Source of the DNA: CAYFVR01 sp046541515
GTDB taxonomy: Bacteria; Desulfobacterota; Desulfobacteria; Desulfobacterales; Desulfococcaceae
Direction of reading: 5' to 3'
Assembly (NCBI GenBank): GCA_046541515.1
Contig: JBKHDD010000002.1
Location: forward strand, 22,750 to 86,749
Length of the DNA stretch: 64,000 nucleotides
The notes below the pieces were generated by a model. That model ran no database searches and was not told the DNA's origin. It was given only the letters and a program-made list of their open reading frames with translations. The position numbers and the translations under genes were made by a program. Shown one piece after another: positions 31,879-39,076 of the stretch; position 1 is the stretch's first letter; every line of letters begins with the position of its first letter.

Positions 31879-33275
31879 GGCGAGTCCATCCGTTCCGCGT
31901 AGTGGCGGCAGGCCGGGACGATGGCGTCGTCGGTCACCACGCCGGTGGCGCACCGGTCCAGGCAGTCCATGTTCAAAAACCCCGGCTGGTGAAAATCGCC
32001 CACGCCCAGGATCATGAGGCCATGGCGAAACGCCGGGAGAGCGGGGAGGTTCCAGGGCAGGCGGGACCAGCGAATTCCGGCCAGCAGGGCGCGGAGGAGG
32101 GGCAGGCGGGCGTCGGTTTTCATGGCGCTCAATCGTTGGATCATCCGCCCCATGTCGAGGAACCGATTCACCGTTTCCAGTTTCTCCCCGTTGCGGACCA
32201 GGTAGGCGTTGGAGCAGCAGTCCGGGTGGACGTAAATCCCCAGGCCGGGCAGCGGCGGGACGGGCCAGAAGTGGTCGATTTCCAGCTCCGGCATGGCCTC
32301 GGTCAAGGAGCGGATGACGACTTCGCGGGTCATGGGCGCGGGGCGCTCGGTGTGGCGGCCCACCGGCGTCATGGCCTGGAGCGCCAGGTATTTCGGCCGC
32401 CGGGGCAGCGCCATGGCCCAACGGACGAGATCCGGCAGCTCCGCGAGATTTTCCGGGCAGACGGTGCAGACCAGCCCCAGCTCCAGCCCAAGATCGCCAC
32501 AGCGGCGGGCCACGGCGATTTTGTCCGCCAGCCGGGCGTGTCCCCGGATCGTCCGGAGGGTGGATTCGTCCAGCGTGTCGAACTGGAGGGCCAGTTGCCC
32601 GAGACCGGCGGCGTGGAGGCGTTCCAGCAATTCCGGCTCCCGGGCCGGCCGTAGGCCGTTGGTGGCGAGGATCGTTTTGAGGCCGGCTTCGGTTCGAATT
32701 CGGCGGACGATTTCCACCAGATCGGGATGGAGCGAGGGTTCCCCGCCGATGAGCACCGCGTTGGCCCCGCCCGCCTGAGCCACCCGTTCCGCCCGCTCCA
32801 GGACGGTCGAAATCGGGAGAAACGGGGCGTCGGCGTTCGGTCCGGAATCCATGTAACAGACCGGGCACCGGCAATCGCACCGTTCCGTCAACAGAATGTG
32901 GTTTGACCAGAATCGACAGGCCTCGGGCTTTCGGGGCGCGGGGTGATTTCGCCGTAGTTTGTGGAAGAGGGCGGCGTCCTCGGTGAGAAGCGCCGCGCCT
33001 GGATTCTCCGGACATTCCACCCGGGCGAAGAGGCGGTTTTCCTCGACGTGCATTTCCGCCGGGTGCGTTTCGCCGCAACGGGTGCAGAAAGAACGGAGTT
33101 TCCCATTGTTTTCGGCGATGGTTGGGATCGCCGACCCCGGGAGCGACGAGTTGTACTCGTCGCTTGGTTCCGGGCGCCCTCCGATGCGACGAGTACAACT
33201 CGTCGCTCCCGGGCTTTGTTGCAAGCCTGGCAACGGCGGAGAAGGGGAGATGGAGATTGGATTCTTCCGGCTCAT
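31875..33275 (-). CDS. Radical-SAM enzyme with N-terminal Cys module, REPIN-interrupted
   Basis: A 466-residue radical-SAM protein. An N-terminal CysxxCys module (FCTRCGETHPAEM, Cys 64/67) precedes the cluster motif CDCRCPVC (Cys 133, 137, 140), then GGANAVLIGGEPSLHPDLVE and QLALQFDTLDESTLRTIRGH. The C-terminus has MDCLDRCATG and VPACRHYAE, a probable auxiliary cluster. The overall layout recalls the tetraether-synthase (Tes, MJ0619-like) family more than MoaA. The ATG at 33275 overlaps the preceding stop (ATGA). Residues about 22-47 are encoded entirely by the palindromic repeat at 33136-33213, read through in frame, so the native N-terminus has been altered. Confidence 0.8.
   Translation of the reverse strand: MSRKNPISISPSPPLPGLQQSPGATSCTRRIGGRPEPSDEYNSSLPGSAIPTIAENNGKLRSFCTRCGETHPAEMHVEENRLFARVECPENPGAALLTEDAALFHKLRRNHPAPRKPEACRFWSNHILLTERCDCRCPVCYMDSGPNADAPFLPISTVLERAERVAQAGGANAVLIGGEPSLHPDLVEIVRRIRTEAGLKTILATNGLRPAREPELLERLHAAGLGQLALQFDTLDESTLRTIRGHARLADKIAVARRCGDLGLELGLVCTVCPENLAELPDLVRWAMALPRRPKYLALQAMTPVGRHTERPAPMTREVVIRSLTEAMPELEIDHFWPVPPLPGLGIYVHPDCCSNAYLVRNGEKLETVNRFLDMGRMIQRLSAMKTDARLPLLRALLAGIRWSRLPWNLPALPAFRHGLMILGVGDFHQPGFLNMDCLDRCATGVVTDDAIVPACRHYAERMDSP
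33136..33213. repeat. REPIN-like palindromic element inside a coding region
   Basis: Two 28-bp arms, 33136-33163 and 33186-33213, are perfect reverse complements, with a 22-bp centre. Each arm is itself a near-palindrome (GCGACGAGT, TGT, ACTCGTCGC) next to a CCCGGGA edge. This is the structure of a REP doublet. It lies within codons 22-47 of a radical-SAM gene without breaking the frame. Confidence 0.85.
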
Positions 33276-34360
33276 GGCCGATCTCCGATTCCGGCGGGTT
33301 CCAGGTCCGCCTGGCAGACGGGGACGATCCGCCCGCGCCGGACGGTGTGGTTGGGGCAATGGCGGCAGCATTCCAGTTCGCCTTGGGCGTTCCGGCGGGG
33401 CGATTCCTCGAACAGCAGCCGTTTGCCGATCAGCGTTCCGCCGCCGAAGACGAATTCCAGGGCTTGGCGAAAGCGGCCGCTTCCCAGCCCGTTGCACAGC
33501 ACTTGGGCGCGGACGGCGGCCCCGGTGGGCGGGCAATAAAACAGGTTGCGGCCGTGGAGGCGGCGGGCCAAGGCCATCAGTCCGGCGTCCAGTCGTCCGC
33601 TTTTGGAGCGCCACCGGACGGGGTTTCCGCTCCCGAGGCGCACCGGGACGAAGTAACTCAGCAGAGAAAAGCGATCTCCGGATTGAGAAGGAACGCCGGC
33701 ATGGGGATGGAAGCCGAAGCGGCGTTCCAGTTCCCGGACGATGTCGGCGTTCCCCGTTCCCGCGCCGGTTGTATCATCCGGTGACAGGCTTTCCAAGTCC
33801 ACGGAATGGGTCACGAAGAGGAAGGAGAATTCCGGGGTGTCCAGAAACCGGGGAATCAGTGTCGGCAGATTTTCCAGCGTATCCGGATAGAGCGTGACGG
33901 AGAGCCCGGCCTGGATGTTCGCCGCCCGAACCCGTTCCGCGAGGCTCCAGCGGAGCGCGTCGAGGTCTTCCAAGGAGGCGTTTTCCGGCAGGTCCGGCCG
34001 CTCCTGGCCTTCATCAACGTGGAGCATGACCAGGTCCAGTCCGGCGTCTGCGAGGCGGCCGAGCAGGGTTCCGTCCAGCAACACGCCGTTGCTGATCAAT
34101 GCCACCCGAAGGCCCCGCTTGTGGATCGCTGAAACGATTTCCGGCAGCTCCGGGTGGAGCGTCGGCTCCCCGCCGGCCAGGCTGACCGTTTGGGGATTTT
34201 GACGTTCCACGAGAATCTCCAGTTCCGCCAGAATCTCCACAACCGGCTTGGTCCATCCCGCCTTGCGATGATAGCAGGCGCGGCAGCGGATATTGCACCG
34301 GCTGTTCACCTCCAGCACGGCGTGGGGGATGTCGTTGGCCTTCCAGGGAAAGGAGATCAT
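33272..34360 (-). CDS. Radical-SAM enzyme with C-terminal auxiliary-cluster motif
   Basis: A 362-residue radical-SAM protein, first gene of the run. The cluster motif CNIRCRACY is at Cys 22, 26, 29, followed by NPQTVSLAGGEPTLHPELPE and LRVALISNGVLLDGTLLGRL, which are the GGEP and SAM-ribose elements. The C-terminus has ECCRHCPNHTVRRGRIVPVC, a Cys set like the end of the next gene, so a second iron-sulfur cluster is probable. The ATG at 34360 follows GGAG, about 24 bases after the expected sigma-54 start site. An in-frame Met further upstream is disfavoured because it lies before that start site. Confidence 0.85.
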   Translation of the reverse strand: MISFPWKANDIPHAVLEVNSRCNIRCRACYHRKAGWTKPVVEILAELEILVERQNPQTVSLAGGEPTLHPELPEIVSAIHKRGLRVALISNGVLLDGTLLGRLADAGLDLVMLHVDEGQERPDLPENASLEDLDALRWSLAERVRAANIQAGLSVTLYPDTLENLPTLIPRFLDTPEFSFLFVTHSVDLESLSPDDTTGAGTGNADIVRELERRFGFHPHAGVPSQSGDRFSLLSYFVPVRLGSGNPVRWRSKSGRLDAGLMALARRLHGRNLFYCPPTGAAVRAQVLCNGLGSGRFRQALEFVFGGGTLIGKRLLFEESPRRNAQGELECCRHCPNHTVRRGRIVPVCQADLEPAGIGDRP

Positions 34361-34889
34361 GAATTGCTCCGCTTCGGGGTTTCGGAACGAAGATAGCAAA
34401 GCCGGTGCCAAATGGCGACAGCCATGACGGACAAGGCGTTTCGAACGATTCCGGGAGCCGGGTCAAAGACGGAACGTCCTTTGAATGACCATTGGATCAA
34501 CACAGAATGTACAAAAGAAGGAAGAAGGCGATACCGGATCCGGGCGAGCTTCGCCGATGGTTTCCTGCCGCGTATTGCCTGGAATGGCTTCGGACGGCGG
34601 GAACGAGTCTCGAAAGCTAACGGGCGCCATTTGATTCAGTGCGTTCCTGCATTATTATTACCTATTCAACGGCGAATCCACCCGACACCTCCACCGTTTC
34701 CCGGCCGCTTTGTCGTGTTTCAGCGAATCCTCTCGCGTTTCAGGAAATTCCCTTCCTTCCAATACAAATCGGCGCTGGATGTTCCCCGGACGCTTTTCGG
34801 GGGGAATCGCTCCCCGAGATGATGGAAACCGAAACAGGCGCGACGCCGAGCAACGGTTTTCGTTCCCGACACGCCGGAAGGAGGCGAAT
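34361..34889. other. Spacer between radical-SAM operon and fic
   Basis: A 529-bp divergent spacer. It contains the sigma-54 promoter at 34394-34412 and the GGAAGGAGG ahead of fic. The remainder is more AT-rich than its surroundings and holds no gene I can support. Confidence 0.45.
34394..34412 (-). promoter_or_regulatory. Sigma-54 (RpoN) promoter of radical-SAM operon
   Basis: On the minus strand the sequence is TTTGGCACCGGCTTTGCTA. The -24 GG and -12 GC are separated by exactly ten bases, as in the consensus TGGCAC-N5-TTGC, with only minor changes. A start about 12 bases downstream would give a leader near 24 bases with GGAG before the ATG at 34360. rpoN itself is at 51.7 kb. Confidence 0.65.
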
Positions 34890-35720
34890 ATGTTCCCGTT
34901 TTTATTCGGCTTGGACCCGGACCTGCGGACCGAATTGGGACGGCGCTTGCGGGATCTCTGGATTCACGGGGCCGACGAATCCGCGGAGGAACCGGAAACC
35001 CCGTCGGCCGAGGAAACCCCGGTGATCGTGGAGCTTCGGATCAGGCCCTGCGGTCGTTCCTTGGAGGAATATCGGCGGGATATCGGTCATCTGAACGCCA
35101 TCCAGCGGGTGCTGGAGGTCATCGGCCGTCCGGAAGGGCTGGCGGCGGAGGATTTGTTTGTCTTGCACCGGATTCTCATGGCCCGCCAGGAAACCGATCC
35201 GTCGGAGCCCATCGGCGCGTGGAAGGCGGAGCCCAACGGCACGTTTGTCCACGACGAAACCGGCGAATGCGTCTATTGTCAATACGCCGATCCGGCGGAT
35301 GTGCCTCAGCTGATGAATCGCTGGCTGACCCTGTTGAACCGGGACATGGCCACGCCGGCGGAACTGGAAACGGCCGCCGAAAATTTCGCCCGGCTCCATC
35401 TGACCTTCGTCTGGATTCACCCGTTCTTCGACGGAAACGGCCGGATGGCCCGGCTGCTGTCCAACGCGCCGGTGCTGAAGGCGGGGTTTCCGCCGATCCT
35501 GATTCCCGGAAACCGGCGGCGGGAATATCTGCGGCTGCTGGATCGCTTCAAAATGGACCACGGGCGGGCCACGGCGGGAAGCTCCCTCGAACCGCCCAGG
35601 GAATGCCTGTGCGGCTTTTGCGAATTCTGCCAATCCTCCTGGCGGGAGTCGCTGGATTTGCTGGCGCGGGCCCGGGAGATCCAGGCGGGACGGAACCGGT
35701 CCCAACCTCTCCAGCAATAG
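34890..35720 (+). CDS. Fic-domain protein
   Basis: A 276-residue Fic-family protein. The catalytic loop is intact as HPFFDGNGRMARLL (His at about 177), so AMP or another nucleotide moiety could be transferred to a target hydroxyl. EELEEYRRDIGHLNAIQRVL-like helices precede it, and the C-terminal Cys pairs ECLCGFCEFCQSSW could bind zinc, an uncommon addition. No inhibitory motif of the (S/T)xxxE(G/N) form was clearly seen, and no separate antitoxin gene is adjacent. The ATG follows GGAAGGAGG. It opens an accessory island of toxin-like genes. Confidence 0.85.
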   Translation: MFPFLFGLDPDLRTELGRRLRDLWIHGADESAEEPETPSAEETPVIVELRIRPCGRSLEEYRRDIGHLNAIQRVLEVIGRPEGLAAEDLFVLHRILMARQETDPSEPIGAWKAEPNGTFVHDETGECVYCQYADPADVPQLMNRWLTLLNRDMATPAELETAAENFARLHLTFVWIHPFFDGNGRMARLLSNAPVLKAGFPPILIPGNRRREYLRLLDRFKMDHGRATAGSSLEPPRECLCGFCEFCQSSWRESLDLLARAREIQAGRNRSQPLQQ

Positions 35721-35754
35721 TTCTTGCAGTCTGTTTCTATGAAAACCTTGAACC

Positions 35755-36162
35755 ATGTGCGGGGGCATATTGAAACCCAAAGTCTACATTGAAACTACGA
35801 TTCCCAGCTTTTTCCACGAGATTCGGACGGAGCCAGATATGATCGCCCGCCGCGAGTGGACTCGGGAGTGGTGGAATGAGCGGCGCACGGCCTACGAACT
35901 TGTAATCAGCGATGCCGTTATCGATGAACTTGGCCGAGGGGATCACCCGGTCAAAGAAAAAGCGATTGAACTCATTCAGGAACTCGAAGTTTTGGAGATT
36001 ATCCCCGAAATAGGTGAGATTGTGGAGGCATACATCCGAAACAAGGTAATGCCGAAGGATCCGGTTGGGGATGCCATGCATTTGGCCTTAGCCTCTTTTT
36101 ATAAATGCGATTTCTTGTTAACGTGGAATTGTCGCCATCTGGCCAATGCGAACAAGATTTGA
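35755..36162 (+). pseudogene. PIN-domain toxin gene cut short by an in-frame TGA
   Basis: A 135-codon reading frame for a PIN-domain nuclease: LKPKVYIETTIPSFFHEIRT, SDAVIDELGRG and DPVGDAMHLALASFYKCDFL with the acidic residues, then TWNCRHLANANKI and TGA at 36160. Directly after that codon, in the same frame, come HIRRMNSILGLYVPELVMPI and ELMGG up to 36255, which is the normal end of this family, so about 30 C-terminal residues are cut off. The start is ATG 35755 or TTG 35770 (GGGGG upstream). The core domain is complete, and the truncated product might still be stable. The extended frame would overlap the next gene's start. Confidence 0.75.
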
Positions 36163-36244
36163 CATATCCGCAGAATGAACAGCATTTTGGGCCTGTATGT
36201 GCCGGAGTTGGTCATGCCCATTGAACTTATGGGAGGGCTGGAAG

Positions 36245-36439
36245 ATGAAGATTGATCCCGCAATCAAAAGGATCAGAGATGTCCGCCGTCGGATATCCAA
36301 AGCGCACAATCACGATCCGAAACGGGTCGTGGCCTATTATATGGAACTCCAGCGGAGGCGAAGGGAGCGGATAGCGGAGGAATCGCTTGAGCTTGAACAG
36401 AGAGAGGAGGCCAAACAAATTGACGCCTCGTCAGCGTAA
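36245..36439 (+). CDS. Small partner of PIN-domain gene (putative antitoxin)
   Basis: A 64-residue, highly charged helical protein, MKIDPAIKRIRDVRRRISKA, then NHDPKRVVAYYMELQRRRRE. Small proteins of this kind often follow the PIN-type gene found just upstream and are presumed to be its neutralising partner. Its ATG lies within the lost 3' part of that gene. The order toxin-antitoxin is reversed from most VapBC pairs. Function is inferred from position only. Confidence 0.6.
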   Translation: MKIDPAIKRIRDVRRRISKAHNHDPKRVVAYYMELQRRRRERIAEESLELEQREEAKQIDASSA

Positions 36440-36452
36440 AAACGCTTCCTTT
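36433..36452 (+). terminator. Weak intrinsic terminator after PIN module
   Basis: AGCGT, AAAA, ACGCT (36433-36446) is followed by TCCTTTTA. The stem is only five pairs, so the call is weak. Confidence 0.35.
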
Positions 36453-36460
36453 TACGAAAA

Positions 36461-37291
36461 TCAGCGCTTTTCCTTGTGCCGCTCCATCTCCATGGAATCG
36501 GTATCCACGGTGACGTAGATCAGGCAGTCCTCTTCGCACTGGCCGGGCTGGACGCAGGTGGTCCGGTCCAGGTCGGCTTTCCAGGCTCCGCTGATCTCCG
36601 GCGATTCGTGGATGTGGCCGTGGAGGGAGAGTCGGGGACGGCGTTCCGCCAGGAAATCGTAGATGGCGGCCGAGCCGACCTCCCGGCCGTCGTGGCAGAC
36701 GTCCAGCCCCAGCCGGTGCGGCGGCATGTGGAACACGTAGACGCTCCACGCCGGATCGCTCGGCGCCGCGAGCGCGGCCAGTTCGTCGGCCAGGGTGGGA
36801 AGGTTCGCGGCGTAGGCATGCCAATCGTCCAGCTCGTGCCAGCCGTCGTGGGTGGAGAGGAGTCCGCTGCCCATCTGCGGCGGAATGTCTCCGTTCGGCG
36901 TGTCCAGCCGGCAACGGTCCTTCAGCCGGAACGGGTAGTCCGCCACCCAGTTCATCCCGATGAATTCGATCCCCGCCACCATCGCCTTGTTCTGGGCGAT
37001 GTCGTGGACCCCGTGGAACGCGCCGCAGGTTTCCGCGAACAGCCCGTCCCAAATTCGCAAATCGTCGTTTCCCAGATAGCACAGGTAATCCACGCCGATG
37101 GCGTCGAATTCCGCGAAATGGGAACGCAGCTTTCCCCGGATGAAATCGCTCTGGGCGGAAGGACCGTGGGTGTACGGCAGCATATCTCCGCCGTTCACCA
37201 CGGCGTCGGGGCGATGGGCGCAGGCCAGATCGAACAGCCGATCATACTTCCAGGCCGCGCCGTGCAGGTCGGTGGTGTACAAAATTTTCAT
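36461..37291 (-). CDS. Metallophosphoesterase
   Basis: A 276-residue calcineurin-like phosphoesterase. The metal-binding motifs are present: DLHG at the N-terminus (MKILYTTDLHGAAWKYDRLF), NGGDMLPY, YLGNDDLR (the GNHD/E position reads GNDD), and LHGHIHESPEISG near the end. Such enzymes act on phosphoesters in nucleotides, lipids or signalling molecules; the target here is unknown. There is no signal peptide, so it is cytosolic. The start at 37291 is the first Met of the fold. The gene stands alone on the minus strand inside an island of plus-strand toxin-like genes. Confidence 0.85.
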   Translation of the reverse strand: MKILYTTDLHGAAWKYDRLFDLACAHRPDAVVNGGDMLPYTHGPSAQSDFIRGKLRSHFAEFDAIGVDYLCYLGNDDLRIWDGLFAETCGAFHGVHDIAQNKAMVAGIEFIGMNWVADYPFRLKDRCRLDTPNGDIPPQMGSGLLSTHDGWHELDDWHAYAANLPTLADELAALAAPSDPAWSVYVFHMPPHRLGLDVCHDGREVGSAAIYDFLAERRPRLSLHGHIHESPEISGAWKADLDRTTCVQPGQCEEDCLIYVTVDTDSMEMERHKEKR

Positions 37292-37763
37292 GGATAACCG
37301 TCCTTCGGGCGGTTGGGGGATTTGGTCTCGACGCCATCGCGGAGGACCGACGTTTCAGCCCCTTGATCGCTTTGGGCATCGCTCGAATGACAACAAGGAA
37401 AATGTCAAATGGTTCCGAACTTGAGGAAGGGGGAGGAAGGAGGGAGAGAGATTTTCCGTTGGATTTTGGTTCGGTAAACTGCAAACATACGGCGGGTTTC
37501 TACCATGGTCAAGCGATTGAACCGGGATGAAGAGTGAAATTGCTTGGCCAAGGCTGAATGAATGGACATTTCACCCGGAGGCAATTTGCCTGTCCGGCCA
37601 GATTTGACAGAACTTCCAAACTGGACATACAGTATGAATAGTTGGCTCTTGGGCCGGTTCCATGGACACCGAAGATTGATGTGACGAGAAGCTTGCCAAC
37701 GAACTGCGCCGTATCCGGACGGTAGCCAATGAATTTGGGGCAATGGAAGGCCGGGAGAGGAAA
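37292..37763. other. Spacer with candidate promoter
   Basis: About 470 bp without a supported gene. It holds the promoter-like pair at 37604-37633. The frame just upstream of the AbrB-like gene reads LANELRRIRTVANEFGAMEG without a start, possibly the end of a lost gene. The stretch is clearly less GC-rich than its neighbours. Confidence 0.35.
37604..37633 (+). promoter_or_regulatory. Sigma-70-type promoter of AbrB/PIN module
   Basis: TTGACA at 37604-37609, a perfect -35, is followed after 18 bases by TACAGT at 37628-37633. It lies about 130 bases before the antitoxin start. Confidence 0.45.
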
Positions 37764-38012
37764 ATGGAAGAAATCCGAACGAAAATTGGGGATGCCGGCG
37801 GGTTGTCTCTCCCGGCTGAATACCAGGAATTTCTGGGGATTAAGCCGGGCGATGAGGTGATCCTGAAACCGGTTTCCGGTGAAATTCGAATTGTGCCAGT
37901 CAGACAAGCCATTCAAAGAGCCCAAGAATTGGTGCGAAAGTACGTTCCAACCGGTAGCCGCCTCGCGGAAGCATTAATTCAGGAACGGAGAGAGGAAGCG
38001 AAACGTGAATGA
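37764..38012 (+). CDS. AbrB/MazE-type antitoxin
   Basis: An 82-residue protein with an N-terminal SpoVT/AbrB swapped-hairpin fold: IRTKIGDAGGLSLPAEYQEF, then LGIKPGDEVILKPVSGEIRI. The helical C-terminus (RLAEALIQERREEAKRE) would wrap the toxin. Such proteins bind the operon promoter and neutralise the paired PIN nuclease. The ATG at 37764 is chosen for the GGGAGAGG upstream. The stop overlaps the toxin start by eight bases, so the two are coupled. Confidence 0.85.
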   Translation: MEEIRTKIGDAGGLSLPAEYQEFLGIKPGDEVILKPVSGEIRIVPVRQAIQRAQELVRKYVPTGSRLAEALIQERREEAKRE

Positions 38013-38388
38013 AGCCGTTCTGGACGCTTCCGCGCTCCTCGCACTGCTGAACGACGAACCGGGAGCGGATCAGGTTGCCCACTATATTCCTGGCGCGTTG
38101 ATCAATTCGGTAAACCTGTCAGAGGTCATCGGAAAGTTGGCGGAAAATGGGATGCCGGAAGAGGAAATCCACGAAGTGATTGTTCTGCTGGGCTTGCGGG
38201 TCGTTCCATTTGATGCGAACTTGTCCCATAAATCCGGGCTGTTGCGACCGGTGACCAAGAAGATGGGACTTTCATTGGGAGATCGTGCCTGTCTTGCGAC
38301 GGGAATCGTGATGAACCTTCCCGTCATTACATCCGATAAAATTTGGCGTGAATGCGATTTGCCGGTAACCATAGTTCTGATTCGATAA
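38005..38388 (+). CDS. PIN-domain VapC-type toxin
   Basis: A 127-residue PIN-domain ribonuclease-like toxin. The metal-binding acidic residues sit in VLDASALLALLNDEPG (first Asp, about residue 7), SVNLSEVIGKL (Glu), LSLGDRACLATG (Asp) and PVITSDKIW (last Asp), so the active site is complete. VapC toxins cut tRNA or rRNA when not held by antitoxin. The start is a GTG at 38005, overlapping the AbrB-type antitoxin gene. This is the one apparently intact antitoxin-toxin pair in the island. Confidence 0.88.
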   Translation: MNEAVLDASALLALLNDEPGADQVAHYIPGALINSVNLSEVIGKLAENGMPEEEIHEVIVLLGLRVVPFDANLSHKSGLLRPVTKKMGLSLGDRACLATGIVMNLPVITSDKIWRECDLPVTIVLIR

Positions 38389-38409
38389 CCATGGAAGCCC
38401 CGATTGAGA

Positions 38410-38604
38410 ATGGATCGAAACGTCGTTCGTAAAACGAATATCGACGAAGTGGACGATGGTTTTTTTTCCGGAACCATGCCGGAGCGAATGGAGATGGTTT
38501 GGGATATCACCGTCGCGCTGTGGTCCGTGGCCACCAACGGAGAAATCCATGCTTAATCAAGACTACAAAGAGATGTCGCTGTGCTTAAACAAGGAAGGGG
38601 CTGA
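38410..38604 (+). pseudogene. Broken small partner of a nucleotidyltransferase
   Basis: A small gene stopped by an in-frame TAA. It reads MDRNVVRKTNIDEVDDGFFS, then PERMEMVWDITVALWSVATN and GEIHA before TAA at 38554-38556, and in the same frame continues SRLQRDVAVLKQGRG to a TGA at 38604. Proteins of this type precede a minimal nucleotidyltransferase gene in many genomes, and the sequence after the TAA is what the family would show. A single-base nonsense change is the simplest explanation. The nucleotidyltransferase itself is also broken. Confidence 0.65.
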
Positions 38605-38677
38605 ATTCCTCGTCGCCAGCGCGTACTCTTCGTCGGCGAATGGGTTTCCGGGAAGCCCGTCGGATTTCCCAGTGTAA
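38549..38677 (+). pseudogene. N-terminal fragment of a nucleotidyltransferase
   Basis: A 42-codon remnant reading MLNQDYKEMSLCLNKEGAEF, then LVASAYSSSANGFPGSPSDF. This lines up with the opening of DUF6036/AbiEii-like nucleotidyltransferases (leucine-rich helix, then the strand and the region before the GSxxxxD/DIDI catalytic motif). The catalytic aspartates and the remaining protein are gone: the next sequence is the HicB-like gene. It overlaps the previous broken gene, as intact pairs do. Confidence 0.6.
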
Positions 38678-38695
38678 GTGTAAAGGACGCAACCA

Positions 38696-38962
38696 ATGAT
38701 TTATGGGATTTTGTTTGAAAAGATAAACGACGCGGATTTCCCGGAAGGATATTTTTACGCCCATGTGCCGACTTTGGGGCTGACCACCCACGGCTCGGAA
38801 ATCGAAGGGGCGCGAGCGGCGGCCGAGGACTTGATCCGATTGAGGATCGCGGAGAAAAAAGAGAACCATGAGGCGGTCCCTCCCGCTTCCGAAATGTTTT
38901 TCTCCACAATCGAGATCGAAGACGATGCCCAGTTTGCCAGGATAATCCCGGATCCATCCTAA
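38696..38962 (+). CDS. HicB-like antitoxin without HicA
   Basis: An 88-residue protein of the HicB fold: MIYGILFEKINDADFPEGYF, YAHVPTLGLTTHGSEIEGAR, then AAAEDLIRLRIAEKKENHEA. HicB antitoxins block HicA mRNA interferases. No HicA gene (about 60 codons) is present on either side. The ATG follows AAAGGA. The last codons and stop fall in the dispersed repeat at 38957-38997, so the original 3' end may have been replaced. It is probably an orphan regulator or relic. Confidence 0.75.
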   Translation: MIYGILFEKINDADFPEGYFYAHVPTLGLTTHGSEIEGARAAAEDLIRLRIAEKKENHEAVPPASEMFFSTIEIEDDAQFARIIPDPS

Positions 38963-38997
38963 AAATCCTGCTCTTATCCTGGCCATCCTGATTCAAT
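38957..38997. repeat. Partial copy of the ATCCTG-rich dispersed repeat
   Basis: This 41-bp stretch shares ATCCTGGCCATCCTGATTCA and nearby words with the 3' half of the 75-bp repeats at 27.2-27.4 kb. It overlaps the stop codon of the HicB-like gene. Confidence 0.7.
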
Positions 38998-39076
38998 CGA
39001 CTTCGAATCCGGATGGCCGAGCATGATCAGAATACGGCCGGTATCATTCCGGATATCCGGATTCAATCCCCCCTTT

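Noticed and set aside
34361..34889. Open frames in the spacer before fic as small genes
   Set aside because: They lack ribosome-binding sites, show different codon use and have no recognisable motif.
36160..36162. TGA in the PIN gene read as selenocysteine
   Set aside because: The residue is not catalytic or a cysteine in the family, and I see no SECIS-like hairpin directly after it. A nonsense change is simpler.
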